From Lycium barbarum (Eukaryota; Streptophyta; Magnoliopsida; Solanales; Solanaceae), in NCBI RefSeq assembly GCF_019175385.1, contig NC_083338.1:67240884-67304883 (forward strand): DNA of 64,000 bases. Direction: 5' to 3'. Shown in pieces: positions 20,779-33,444 of this stretch. Made by a program: the position numbers and the translations under genes. The notes under the pieces are model-generated. The model worked only from the letters and a program-made list of their open reading frames with translations, had not been told where the DNA came from and made no database searches. The first letter of the stretch is position 1; each line of letters opens with the position of its first letter.

Positions 20779-23249
20779 CCTTTGGACTGACCAATGCTCC
20801 AGCAGTATTTATGGATTTGATGAATAGGGTGTTTAAGCCATTCCTTGACTTGTTCGTGATTGTATTCATTGATGATATTCTGGTCTATTCACGATCGGAG
20901 GAAGAGCATGCAAATCACTTGAGGACAGTACTCAGGATACTCCAGCACCAGAAATTATATGCTAAGTTTTCTAAATGTGAATTCTGGTTGACTTCAGTAG
21001 CATTTCTGGGGCATATTGTTGGAGCAGATGGTATTCGGGTAGACTCGCAGAAAATTGAGGCCGTCAAAACTTGGCCTAGACCGACGACGCCTACTGAGGT
21101 ACGTAGCTTTCTGGGGCTGGCAGGGTATTACAGGAGATTTGTAGAAAAGTTTGCTTCTATTTCAGCGCCTTTGACAAGGCTAACACAGAAAGCAGCTAAA
21201 TTCCAGTGGACCGATGCTTGTGAACGGAGTTTCCAATTATTGAAAGATAAGTTGACTACAGCTCCAGTCCTAACTCTTCCTGAAGGGCCAAATGGCTATG
21301 TTGTTTATTGTGATGCTTCCGGTGTTGGGTTGGGTTGCGTGTTGATGCAGCACGGTAGAGTTATAGCCTATGCCTCCCGACAACTCAGGAAACATGAAAG
21401 AAATTATCCTACACATGACCTGGAGTTGGCAGCAGTGATACATGCCTTGAAGATATGGAGACATTACCTATATGGCGTGCATGTTGATATTTATACAGAT
21501 CATAAAAGTCTCCAGTATATCTTTAAGCAGAAGGAGCTGAATTTGCGGCAAAGGAGGTGACTGGAGTTGCTGAAAGATTATGATGTCGATATTCTGTATC
21601 ACCCAGGGAAGGCTAATGTTGTAGCAGATGCACTCAGCCGTAAATCTATGGCTAGTTTAGCAAGCGTACAACCAGGAAAGAAAGGGGTAGTCCGTGAGAT
21701 TCATCAGCTAGCTAGTCTTGGAGTTTGTTTGGCTGATTCTGATAATGGTAGCGTTTTGGTGCGAGGTGTTGCTGAGCCCTCTATTGTAGAAGAGGTAAAA
21801 AAGCGTCAATATGAGGACCCTGTTCTGGTACATTATAGAGATACATCACTTCAGAAGGAGGAGACCCCATTTAAGATGTCAGCCGATGGAGTACTACGAT
21901 ACAGAGCCAGATTATGTGTACCTGAAGTTGCAGGGTCACGGCAGCAGGTAATGGGGGAAACACACTGTGCTCGTTATTCTATTCACCCGGGATCTACAAA
22001 AATGTATCATGATCTTAGGTGTTTGTATTGGTGGGATGGTATGAAAAAGGACATAGCAGAATTCGTGGCTCAGTGTCCGAATTGCCAGCAGGTCAAGGTA
22101 GAGCACTAAAAACCTGGAGGGCTATTGCAGGAGATGGAAATTCCAACCTGGAAATGGGAGGTAATTAATATGGATTTCGTCACAGGTTTCCCTCGCACCC
22201 TGCGGAAGTATGACTCTATCTGGGTTATTGTTGATAGATTGACAAAATCAGCCCACTTTCTTCCAGTCAGGACTACGTACTCAGCTGAGGATTATGCCCG
22301 ATTGTATCTTAAGGAGATAGTGAGACTTCATGGAGTTCCCACAGTGATTATCTCGGATAGAGGGGCCCAGTTTACAACTAACTTCTGGAGATTCTTCCAG
22401 GAGGGATTGGGGACGCAGGTGAGTCTCAGCACCGCATTTCATCCTCAGACTGACGGGCAGGCCGAGCGTACCATCCAGACGCTACAGGATATGTTACGGG
22501 CCTATGTCATTGATTTTAGGGGCAGCTGGGATGATCACTTGCCACTTATCGAGTTTTCTTATAATAACAGTTACCACTTTAGCATTCAGATGGCACCGTA
22601 CGAAGCCCTGTATGGCAGGAAATGCAGATCCCCTATAGGATGGTTTGATGTTGGCGAGACTAAGCTGATAGGACCAGATATGGTTCAGCAGGCTGTTGAT
22701 AAAGTGAAACTTATTCAGGAAATATTACTGGCAGCTCAGAGTCGGCAGAAGGCATGTGCAGATAATCGACGTCGACACTTGGAATTTCATGTTGGCGATT
22801 GGGTGTTCTTAAAAGTTTCACCCATGAAGGGTGTTATGAGATTCAGCAAGAAAGGGAAGTTGAGCCCGAGATACATTGGACCTTACCAGGTTATTCGTAA
22901 GGTAGGCCAAGTTGCCTACGAGTTAGATCTACCAGCAGATTTAGAAGCAGTACATCCGATCGTCCATGTGTCAATGCTTCGGAAGTATATAGGCGATCCT
23001 TCCAGGGTGTTCCCTACAGATGATATTCAGGTAACTGAGGAGCTATCATACGAAGAACAACCTATTGCCCTACTTGATCGACAAATCAGGAGGTTACGAA
23101 CAAAAGATGTGGCGTCGGTTAAAGTGTTGTGGCGGAACAATAATAGGGAGGAGATGACTTGGGAGGCTGAGGAGGAGATGAAAAAGAAATATCCTCACTT
23201 GTTTTCCATATCTACAGGTAATTTAAACTCCCTTGCTCGATTGTGTTAA
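20779..23249 (+). pseudogene. Plus-strand gypsy pol fragment: RT end, RNase H, integrase, chromodomain tail
   Basis: Tekay-like pol that begins in mid-RT ([10 protein letters not shown]) directly at the LTR D boundary. RT has [10 protein letters not shown] near 20870 and [15 protein letters not shown]. RNase H has YCDASG near 21307 and [10 protein letters not shown]. The integrase zinc region ends CPNCQQVK. The core has MDFV near 22170, SDRGAQF near 22353 and the glutamate of GQAERTIQT near 22460; the catalytic D, D and E are all present. The C-terminus has GKLSPRYIGPY, HVSMLRKYIGD and a VLWRNNNREEMTWE chromodomain-like tail. Two in-frame stops break it: TGA near 21558 at a tryptophan position, and TAA near 22108 at a glutamine position. 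Gag, protease and half of RT are absent. Confidence 0.93.
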
Positions 23250-23325
23250 TTGTCTGCCCAATTTATATGTTAGCAGTAAGGAAAACCCTCCCCAAAACTC
23301 TTATAGAATCCAACGGGATAAAATC

Positions 23326-23372
23326 GACATTTGAGGACGAATGTTCTAAAGGGGGGGGGGGGGGGGGAAGGA
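23326..23372 (+). promoter_or_regulatory. Palindrome plus expanded polypurine tract before LTR E
   Basis: GACATTTG/CGAATGTT hairpin (23326-23345, with a G-T pair where other copies have G-C), then CTAAA, G(17) at 23351-23367 and AAGGA against TGTTATAT. The G run is longer than in related elements. Confidence 0.75.
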
Positions 23373-25459
23373 TGTTATATCCCATATTTTCATACATTGG
23401 GACATTTTAAAATAAACGCGACAAGTTAAATACAAGACTATTTTAAGATACGAAGTTGAGATTTTAACTTCCGGTTTCGTTTCGAGTCACAACTCACCTA
23501 CAATTTCGTTGGAATGAAAGTATTAATGGAAAATGGGGATTAAATTAACCATGGTTAGATTAATAAGTGGGATTGGGAACAAAAAAATCAGCCCATTATT
23601 TAAAGCCATGTTTGGCCGTGTAGAATAATGGAGTGGTCAAAGATTCTTGACCCAAGTTAGTGTTGTACACATGGCCAAAATATGGAGTGAATACATAATG
23701 TGAAAAATCTGATTCACTCCACATTCCACAACTCATTTCAACATTTCAAAGTGTATAACACATAGAGAGAGAAAGGGAAGCTCTCGGCCAAGAGCTAGCC
23801 GAGAATGAGCTTCAAAACTTTGGTAAAACAAAAATAAATTTCTCCCTCAAATCTACTCCTCATCAAGTGTATAGGAACGTGTAGTAGTTGTCGAAAAGAA
23901 ACAAGAAGGTGTATCATTTTAATAGTGTTGAAGATTCGGCTAAGGTTGAAGAACAAGTTGTAAGGTAAGAATGGTTATTGTTCTTGTGTTGCATGATGAT
24001 TTGAGTGTATAGTTCATGCATGTTGTTGTTGGATTGTTGTTATGGTTGGAGTAGGGGATGAGCCGTGAGTATTGGATAAGTCATGCTTGATTTCATTTGG
24101 CATATATTGTTGATGGATTGAATATGTATCAACATAGATAAATGAACAAAGATTGTAGAAATTTGTTTATGATGTTGCATGTTGGATATTGGACTGTTTT
24201 TGTTGAAATGAAAATGAGCCGTGTGTTGAAGGTTCTAATGAAGTCATGCTTTATCTTCTTGAACATGTATTGGAAATGGATTGAATGTATTGTAGTATGA
24301 ATAAATGGATGAAAATCATGAAGTTGTTGGAGTGGTGTTGTAGCCGTGTGAGGGGACTGTTTTAGGGGAGATTATGGACTGTTTTGTGTCACATTTTGAT
24401 TGTTGTTGTTATGGACATTGTGGTGTATTGTATGCATGTTGAATATGTGAATTGAGGTGTTAAAGAAATGAATTATGTTGAAGTGTATAGGCAGTCCAAA
24501 ACCGTGGACAGTTTTGATGTTAGAAGTGAATTTGTGTGTGTTGAATGTTGATTCTTGTTGCAAACGTTTAGTGAAAGTAAAGTACATTCATTCAAGTTAA
24601 AACTGAAATGATGGTGGGCTGTTGTAGGAATGAAAACGAGGTTAAAACAGTTCCAAGAATCATGAAAGTAATGTCATTAAACGTGTTGTTGTTGTTGCAA
24701 GTTAAAACTGGAAAATTGCTAAGTGAGAATGGAAGTGCTATGTGTGTTGTTTAGCCGTGTGTATGAAACAGTTTGAATGGTGTAGGGACTGCCCAAGTTC
24801 CCTAAGTCATGTTTAAACAAGTTTTGATTAATATATGAAAGAACGATTAGCAATGTTAGCTTGTAACGCTAGTTGGTTTGAGTGCGAACGAAACGTCGTT
24901 TAAATGTTAGAAAGGAATTGTGAGCGTCAAAATACGTATTGAATTCCCTTGTAGACTAATTGTAGTTCTTCATATCTTGATATAGGATAAGTGTTTTTGG
25001 GCAGCAAGTACAAGTTAGAATACAACTAAACGCTAAAGGTATGTAAAGCCTATTCCTTCTTTCTTTTGGCATGTCCTAGACGTAAGTATGAAATGATATG
25101 AACCTTGGGGTAAATTCTATTCTCTAGTTCCATGCATGACTTATGATTCTATATTTCCTTAATGCTATTGTCACGAGCCTACCATATGATTGACTAATGA
25201 ATGATGTATAGAAGTTCCTACTCTTAAAAGATTGGCATGAATAGAAGCATACTTGACTTCCAAAAACTACATCATGGAAATTGATACATGTACAGGAAAG
25301 CTGAAACGTTCCTTGCTATGGCTTGTAATGAGAGTTGAAAAGAATTGAATATGATTACTATCCCAATACTTTAGAGCTGGTTAGTTGCTTATCTATTGAG
25401 TCTCAAAAGATGAATGGCTTATATGTGGTTGCTTATTATTTTGCTCGTGCTTATCACTA

Positions 25460-25775
25460 TATCCTTCACTGAGTCCCGGGCCAGGACACGTTTTCGTGCG
25501 CATGTTTATTATATTATTCACCGAGCCCCTCACTAGAGGGCCGGGACACGTTATATATATATGATGATGATATGATGATATGATGACATGATGATATGAT
25601 GACATGATGGTATGATGATATGATGATATGATGATATGGAGATGGTGGCCAGGAGGGCATGTATTCCTATTACCGAGTCCCTTACTAAAGGGCCGGGGCA
25701 CGTATATGTTTATGTTTATGATGCTATGATTATAATTACCGAGTCCCTCATTAAGGGGCCGGGGCACGTTATATA
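25460..25775 (+). repeat. Four-copy GGGCCGGGRCACG module and ATGATATG minisatellite
   Basis: Four spaced copies of a roughly 35-bp unit, ACCGAGTCCCT-N-AAGGGCCGGGGCACG, each able to form a small CCCT/AGGG hairpin. Between copies two and three, 25558-25640 is a run of ATGATGATATG-type units. Confidence 0.85.
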
Positions 25776-25955
25776 TGTTATATACAGAATGATTATGCAA
25801 CTTTGATTACAAAACTCTATAATGACATTGATATGAGAATGATACAGACGAAATGTGTTCAAAGGCAAGTTTTTATGAAATTCTGGTTGTTGCACTGAGT
25901 CCTATATACCTTGTCTCAATATAAGTCTATTACTATGTTTCAAGCTTTACATGCT

Positions 25956-25993
25956 CAGTACATATTCCGTACTGACCCCCTTTTTTCGGGGGG
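25956..25993 (+). other. Tandem hairpin module in LTR E
   Basis: CAGTAC/GTACTG stem, then CCCCC, a T-rich loop and GGGGG. This is the G/C version of the stem that reads CGTCC/GGACG in LTRs A and B and in E1. Confidence 0.65.
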
Positions 25994-26349
25994 CTGCGTT
26001 CATGCCCGCAGGTACAGACGCTCGTTTCGGAGATCCGCCAGCTTAGGATACCTATTCAGCTATTTTGGACTGCTCCCTTGTTCCGGAGCCTAGCTTGTGG
26101 TATAACTCCCTTATGTTGTATTCATATGTGTTTGTTTGGGTACGGCGGGGCCCTGTCCCGCCATATGATACGGTCATTACTCTTAGAGGTCTGTGGACAT
26201 CGGTGTGGGTCTGTTTGTAGTTGTTGATGCGTTTTATGTCTATGACTTATGTTTGGGGCGTACCCATTCGTAATGGCAGCCTTGTCGGCTTGCATATATA
26301 TGTATGTTTATTATTTGGTATATCGTGGCAGCCTTGTCGGCTTGCGTAG

Positions 26350-26350
<1 letters not shown>

Positions 26351-26390
<40 letters not shown>
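26351..26390. repeat. (AT)n microsatellite
   Basis: About 40 bp of AT dinucleotides, about 200 bp before the end of LTR E. Confidence 0.97.
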
Positions 26391-26398
<8 letters not shown>

Positions 26399-26586
26399 TA
26401 AAAAGTGCAACTCCTCAGAAGACAGGTGTCTAAGCCATACACAACTTGACAGCTTTAAAATAATGTCCTACTCGTTTTATGTACAAATGAGATCATGACA
26501 TGCTAATTGCAAATGACTACAGTTAACAGATAATATGAGTGTCCAACTCGGGCACTAGTCACGGCCTACGGGGTTGGGTCGTGACA

Positions 26587-28585
26587 CAGGGCCCCGCCGT
26601 ACCCCAAAATAGTCAAATATACATATGCATATACATCACAAGGGATATGTACCGACATATGGGCTCCGGATCAAAGGAGCACTAGCAGAACGTGTGGCCT
26701 ACACTGGCAGATCACTGATCTCTGTACCTGCGGGCATGAAACGCAGCCCCCGAAGAAAGGGGGTCAGTACGAAAGATGTACTGAGTATGTAAAGCATAGA
26801 GTACAGAAATGTAAATCACAACTGAAAAACAAACCGGATACAAAAGGGGAATACTGACCAGTATATCAAAATCTGTACCAAAACATATATATACATAATG
26901 CAGATAAAATTATGCAAAGCTCAGGAACGTGGCCACCACTCCGACGCTGGTGCCACACACAGCATAACACCAGAAGGTTCAAATCTCCGTACATCCCCGA
27001 ACACACATATCATCATAGCATATCGCCAGCCATATCACAGCATAACTCCAAACGGAACCCGTCCCTATGGCGAGGTCTCGGGAACCGTAACACAGCATAC
27101 GACCGAATTAATCATAGGGCGCACGAATCATAACCGGCCCGGGAACCGGTGAACGAAATCATAATAAGGGCACGAGCGGAGTCATGAGCAAACAAAGCAA
27201 ATTACATATCAAAATACTTTTGCAAACTTGATAACATCATATGTTGACTCATTAGTCAAAATAGTTCGAACAATTAATCAAAACGGGGTTTATTTCACAA
27301 AAGTATTTCCAAAATGGTAATTATGGTTCAAAATATAATCTAGGATGTCGTAGCAATCAAAACATTACTTTATAATGGAAAAATTCATAAACAAAAGTCT
27401 TTTACCGACGTTATACAAAAATGGGTCTAATAGAGCGAACAAAGAAGTCTCGGGGTTAGCGGGCCCACCTCGGGTCAAGTTGAGGTGGCGGACGTGAATC
27501 ATGGACATTTGGGGTCTATAGAATCATACATAGAGGTTTCGAAGCGATTCGATTACATTTACATAGATTTCGGACATTAGATCACTTTTCAACACAAATG
27601 AGAGTCTTATGGTTCAATTGAATTGAATGAATAGTACTCAATTTCCAATTTGGGTTTCCAAGAACAGAATTGCCCCCGGGGCTCCAACATCGACCTAGTA
27701 TACCTAAAACATGCCAAAAGAAGGAAATAGGGTAGCCTTACATACCTTTCGCGCTCCCTACGCTTGTCCAAAATCGAATCCCATTTCGCTCAGAATCTAC
27801 AAATGGTCAAAGTTACCAATTAGGAATTTCAAGACTTTAAGAATTTACTTATTTTTATTTTTGTCTACCGAAATTTCGGCAGCACTTCCCCTATACCTAT
27901 AACACCCCTGAGGCTTAGCTCGGCTCAATATCTCAACAACAACAATCCACAATACCAAAGATATCACAACAAAATGGATCTAACGCTACTGTTCTTCTTT
28001 TCTACATAAAGCAATACTTCCATTTCAATTTCAAATTTCCAAGCAAATCTCAAAGATTTCACATTCATCATTAACAATGATCATCACAATATAATTTGGA
28101 AGCATTTCATATCCTTCCCACAAAATATTCATACGATATACAAAATATACAACTTTCCACCAAAGTCATAATTCATTCAAAACTTCTAATCTTTAACATA
28201 CTTATTCATAACATGCTTCCATATCCCAAATTCATCAACCATCATCATAATTTGCACCTTAACAACTCCATTTTTATAATGTCATAAAATCATACTAAAA
28301 CGACACAAACTTCTACATTCCATTTCAATGCAAACTTATATCATTTTATCTTCATTTACATTGCAAGCATCACAACAACACAACTAACATATTAAACAAA
28401 AGTGATTCATTCCCATTCCAATTCCAATACACCTCACGGCCACATACCATTTCTCCAACTTCAACCAAATTCATTCAACTTTCATTTCCAATATACATTC
28501 CAACCTACACACAACTAGAATACAACATAAAATTCAACACATCTTAACTACACAACCAAGCACTTACACGGCCACACATATACAC
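26587..28585 (-). mobile_element. LTR C copy 3 (truncated both ends)
   Basis: Minus-orientation LTR fragment that is nearly collinear with copy 1: landmark frames lie 14328-14329 bp apart (12570 to 26898, 13382 to 27711, 13767 to 28096). It starts abruptly at CAGGGCCCC, lacking the LTR terminus, and stops near CACGGCCACACATATACAC. It keeps the hairpin module missing from copies 1 and 2 (about 26740-26790), so it represents the older form of this LTR. Confidence 0.88.
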
Positions 28586-28589
28586 ATTC

Positions 28590-30490
28590 GCCTTGAATTT
28601 AATCAAATAAGGAATTTAGATCACCTGTGGGCATAAGAAATAAGTGAGGACACTTCTTTTCATTCCGTCCTCTACTTCCAAGGTCATTGCTTACCATAAG
28701 ACCTTAACAGGGGGTATATATTTAGTACGCAATCTCTGCGCCTGGCGACTCAGAATAATTACAGATCGTTCTTCATCAGACAATTCCTCCGTCACTTGAA
28801 TATCATTCACTAGAAATATTCTGGAGGGATCACCAACACATTTACGGAACATGGATACATGAAGTACCAGATGTATCGCTTCCAGACCAGATGGTAGATC
28901 TAGCCCGTGAGCGACATTCTCAATTCTTCGAACAATCCGATAAGGCCTAATTTATCGCGGACTGGACTTACTCTCTTTACCGAATCGCATTATGTCTTTC
29001 ATAGGCGATACTTTCACAAATACTAAATTACCGACCTGGAACTCCAAGGGTCGATGTCGTTTATCAGAATATGACTTATGTCGACTCGAAGCTGCTAATT
29101 GTCTCTCTCGGGTAAGTTTCGCTTTATCAACGGCTTATTGGATCATATCTGGACTGATTAATTCTGTTTCGCCAGTATCGAACTAGCCGTTCAGCGACCT
29201 GAATTTCCTGCCATACAAAGCCTCATAGGGCCATCTGGATGCTAGAATAGTAGCTGTTATTATAAGCAAACTCGATCAATGGTGGACGATCATCCCAGCT
29301 GCCTACGAAGTCAATAATGCAGGCCCGCAGCATATCTTCTAGCGTTTGTACAGTGTACTCGGCCTGTCTGTTGCTCTGAGGTTGGAATACTGTGCTCAGA
29401 CTTATCTAAGCCCCTAATCCTTCCTGGAAACAAATCTCCAGAAATTAGTCATAAACTGAGTACCTCTGCCGAAGACAATAGATATAGGAACTCCGTGCAG
29501 TCTCACCATTCCTTTAATACATATAGTCTGGCATAATTCTCAGCTGAATAAGCGGTTCTGGCGGGGAGAAAGGGACTGAATTTTGTCAGCCTATCAACCA
29601 TACCACATATGGAAATCATACTTCCATGGAATGCAGGGCGAACCCATAATGAGATCCATATTAATTATTTCCCACTTCCAAATCAGAATTTCCATTCCCT
29701 GAAACAATCTGCCCAGTTTCTGATGCTCAATTTTGACTTGCTGACAGTTCGGGCACTGGGCAACGAGCCTTGCGATGTCCTGTTTCATATCATTCCATCA
29801 ATATAGACATCTGAGGTCATGGTACCTTTTAGTGGATTCGGGATAAACAGAATACCGAACATTATACGCTTCGCTCATAATTGGCCGTTGCAGCCTTACG
29901 ATGTCGGGCACACATAATCTGCCTCGGTATAACAATATTCATCTGGTAAAACTTCGAGCTGGGTCTTTTCCTTGTCAAAGGTCATCTCTCTGCAATACCA
30001 GAATAGTCTCCTCAAATTGACGATGTTTACTTCTTCCATAATCGATAATTCTGCAACTTATCAGACGAAAATTCCAATATCTTCAGAACCGACCAAACGG
30101 ACTCCAAGACTAGCTGACTGATGAGTTTTACAAACCAATTCTTTGTTCCTGAATGTACGCCGGTCAACGCCGTCCATAGGTTCACGACTAAGTGCGTCTG
30201 CCACAACATTAGCCCTTCTAGGGTGGCACAAAATATTAACATCATAATCTTTCAATAATTCGAACCATCTTTTCTGCCGCGAATTCAGCTCTTTTTTCCC
30301 AAGACATATATATATACTGAAAGCTCTTAGAGTCTGTATAATATCAACGCGGACCCCGTGTACGTAATGCCGCCATATCTTTAAAGCATGAATCTCGCAG
30401 CTAATTCCAGATAATAAACGAATTAATTTTCCTTTGTGCGGTCTGAGCTGCCGGGGAACATAGGATATAATCGGACCATTCTCAGAGAGC
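28590..30490 (-). pseudogene. Heavily decayed minus-strand gypsy pol: chromodomain tail to RNase H
   Basis: Running right to left: RNase H (30490-30250, ALKIWRHY and ELNSRQKRW region), then [24 protein letters not shown] split over stops. The integrase zinc region (29788, [13 protein letters not shown]) and core follow, with IWKWEIINMD near 29660, then the C-terminus toward 28640. Many stops, small indels and missing motifs show it is older than E1-E3. Order and orientation match a minus element whose 3' LTR would be LTR C copy 3, but the polypurine tract and LTR edge are deleted. Confidence 0.82.
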
Positions 30491-31225
30491 TACATATTTC
30501 AGTCGATGTCGAAGGCCTAGACCAGTCCTTTATCGCTTCACCCTCTGTATGTCAGTTGTTTTCATGTATACTTACTTTGCTTACTTTCCTTCGTTTCCCT
30601 TCTTTGGGGTTATACTTACACCATATTCGTATCTTTTCCTTCTAACCTACAACTTGGTTATTTTCGTACAAAACCTTAACAGAATCATAACTACATAGTA
30701 CACAATCTTATCCAATAGCTAACACTCCGATAACGTAATTAATATAGCAATTTATCTTTTACTAATTATATCCTTCCTCATTGGATGATTTATCCAAGTT
30801 ATTCCTTCTTTCATACCCGTTCCTTATCCGTCGTTCTGTTCTTTTCGATATTCGAATTACCTGATATGCACATGATTCATCATTCCATACCATAGGTTTC
30901 CTTTGTTCTGCACTACTACCTTTTAGTTCGTTTTCGCAAATAATTCTCGTGCGTTACCCCGTTGACTCTTTTAGAGGTTCTACTTAATTACGTTTCTTAC
31001 GGTTCACTCTTTCTGACATTTTGGATTACCTTCCACTCAATCATTCTCTTCTCTTTCCCAACATCGTCGTATTAGAATCTTCCAATCTCAACTGGTAGCA
31101 AAATGAATATTAGTTTATTCCGTAACCTCTATTCCATACCTTTCGCTTTGTCTCATAAATTTTGTTCGGTTAATGTTTTCCATATATTACAACAATGGCT
31201 ATCAGGGTTCGCCAATCAATCAACA
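30491..31225. other. Unassigned 735 bp
   Basis: Pyrimidine-rich plus strand, with no open frame of note and no gypsy motif. It may be the reverse-oriented counterpart of non-coding internal DNA such as 16006-17749 (similar composition only). It ends at a sharp junction with the duplicated H2 segment. Confidence 0.4.
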
Positions 31226-31709
31226 CAGTAGCATTAGCTAGTGCATTTACATCAACTTCTAGTTGTGCTAACATCTGTTGTGCTTATTGTTTTGTTTTAT
31301 ATCTCTCAAGTGTATCTGTATTTCATTTTGGTTGAATAGTTGTCAACCCATTTCATTCATCATTGTCCTCAAACCTTCTTGATAATGCATCTGCTACAAC
31401 ATTCTCTACTCCTTTCTTGTAATGTATTTCATAACTCAAGCCCATGAGTTTAGAAATACCTTGTGTTGAAGGGCAGTAGTGATTCTTTGATCTCTCAGGA
31501 ACTTGAGACTGAAGTGATCAATTCTAATAGTAAAATTACTGGGCTGCAAATAATGTCTCAATTTTTCTACTTCCATTAACAATGCTATTAACTATTTTCA
31601 TAAGTTGAGAGGCCCAAGTGATTAGGACTCAAAGATTGACTAAGGAAAGCAATAGCCTTGTGCTGCCGCATCAAAACTGTACCCATATAGTATCTCTAGC
31701 ATCTACTTC
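31226..31709 (-). pseudogene. H2 RNase H C-terminal fragment (copy 2)
   Basis: Duplicate of the H2 segment left of 12255. The pairs 12164 and 31618, and 12256 and 31710, are both 19454 bp apart. It starts abruptly inside RNase H and again ends with ACTTC (31705-31709) against an LTR C. It keeps 15 bp that copy 1 has lost near 31270. Confidence 0.88.
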
Positions 31710-31863
31710 TGTCACGACCCAACCCCGTGGGCCACGACTGGCACCCTACTTGGGCACTCAGACAGACTTACATATCCAATTATCAAATCCAAACTTAACT
31801 CAAATTTCATATTAGCCATTTAAACATAATTCAAATCAAAACTTGTCTTAAGCGGTCACACGT

Positions 31864-33401
31864 TGTCACGACCCAGCCCCGTGGGCCGCGACTGGAACCT
31901 TATCTGGGTACCTAGACCAAACCGCATATTCATTTACCAAATCCGAGCATATTCCAAAATTCATAAAAGTCATATCAAACTGAATCTTTATCAAATATGT
32001 CTTAAGCGGTCGCACAAATCAAAATGTCATATCAAATCCAAACGGAGCGGCGGAATAGACATCGCCGGTCAGAAGTGCAAATATAAGCATAAGGGCCATT
32101 TAGGGCCATCAAAACAAACGGACCGCTTTAAGACCAGAGAACAAAATCAAACAAACATATATAGGACCCTCGCCCCACATATATGACTACAGGCCTCTAC
32201 GAACTCAAAACAAAGACATATGGCGAGACAGGGCCCCGCGGTACCCAAATCGTCAAATATACAGAGCATATACATAGCAAAAGGAGTCTGTACCAAAAGT
32301 GGACTCCGGATCAGAAGAAGTACTCCAAAATAGCAGAAAGTGAAGCCTACAGTGGAGGATCACCAATGTCTGTACCTGCGGGCATGAAACGCAGCCCCCG
32401 AAGAAAGGGGGTCAGTACGAAATATGTACTGAGTATGTAAAGCACGGAGTACAGAAATATGGATCAAAACTGAAAGCAAATCAGATAACAAAGTGGAGTA
32501 CAAATCGGGATGTCAAAATCCGTATCAAAATCATATACGTATACATAATGCAAACGAAATCATGCAAACACTTAGGAACGTGGTCGCCACTCCGACGCTG
32601 GCGCCACACACAGCATAACACCAGAAGGTTTCAAATCTCTGTATCTCCGAACACAAACACAAACATAGGTGAGCGTATCGCATCACGAGCCATATCACAG
32701 CATAACTCCAAACGGAACCCGGCCCTATGGCGAAGCCTCGGGAACCGTAACACAGCATACGACCGAATTATTGTAAGGCGCACGAATCATAACCGGCCCA
32801 GGAACCGGTGAACGAAGTCATAATAAGGCACGAGCGGAGTCGTGAGCAAACAAATGCAAATCATACTTCAAAATAGTCTTTCAAAACAGAGTAATCCCAT
32901 AAGTCATTTCATAATACAAAATAATCGAATACTTAGTCGATACAAGGTTTCATTTCACAAAACGTTTCCAAAATAGTACGTATAGCTCAAAACGTAACTT
33001 AGCGTATCGTAATATTCAAAACACGTCCCGTAGGAGGAAGTTCCAAAATCGAAGGTATCATTTCAAACTTTATTCAAAAGGACAGCCCAATAAGACAAAT
33101 AGGGCGTCTCGGGGTTAGCGGGCCCACCTCGAGTCGAATTGAGGTGGCGAACATAATTTACGAACATTTAGGGGCCAAAAGTTCATACATAATCATTTCT
33201 AAGTTACCCGACCACATTTCGATAGGTTTCGGACGATTGGTGGCATTCTAGCCAAAATAGAGCCCTTAGGCTTCAATTGAATTGAATGAATAGTAACTTT
33301 TCTGTGGATCGGGTTTCGAGGAGCAGAAATGCTCCGGAGGTTCCAATATTCACCTAGCATACTAAGACATGCCAAATGAAGACGTGGGAAGCTTTACATA
33401 C
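31864..33401 (-). repeat. Left arm of the fold-back element
   Basis: Minus-orientation copy of the 3' 1.5 kb of an E3-type LTR, ending in GCTTTACATAC where the strand switch occurs. Mirrored translations of the two arms differ at about seven of 172 residues, so the arms are close but not identical. Confidence 0.93.
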
Positions 33402-33444
33402 TCAGTACATATTTCGTACTGACCCCCTTTCTTCGGGGGCTGCG
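33391..33444 (+). repeat. 54-bp extra copy of the hairpin region at the fold-back junction
   Basis: From GCTTTACATACTCAGTAC to the GGGGGCTGCG end of the hairpin module, identical to the corresponding part of the right arm (35334-35387). It then jumps to AAGTTTCTACATAG, matching the E3 LTR near 58190. It overlaps the arm end by the 11-base GCTTTACATAC. Confidence 0.88.

Larger units (their letters stand above)
23373..26586 (+). mobile_element. LTR E (3214 bp), 3' LTR of the plus-strand pol fragment
   Basis: Opens TGTTATATCCC and ends GGGTTGGGTCGTGACA, directly after the polypurine tract of the 20779-23249 pol. The right side is fused to a truncated LTR C copy (from 26587), so no target duplication can be read. 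It contains a donor-like site (GT at 25039), an ATG/ATATG minisatellite, four GGGCCGGG hairpin repeats, the hairpin module (25956-25993) and an (AT)n run. Confidence 0.9.

Noticed and set aside
30491..31225. Reverse-oriented copy of the 16006-17749 internal region
   Set aside because: Similar base composition, but I could not align a convincing block by eye; left unassigned.
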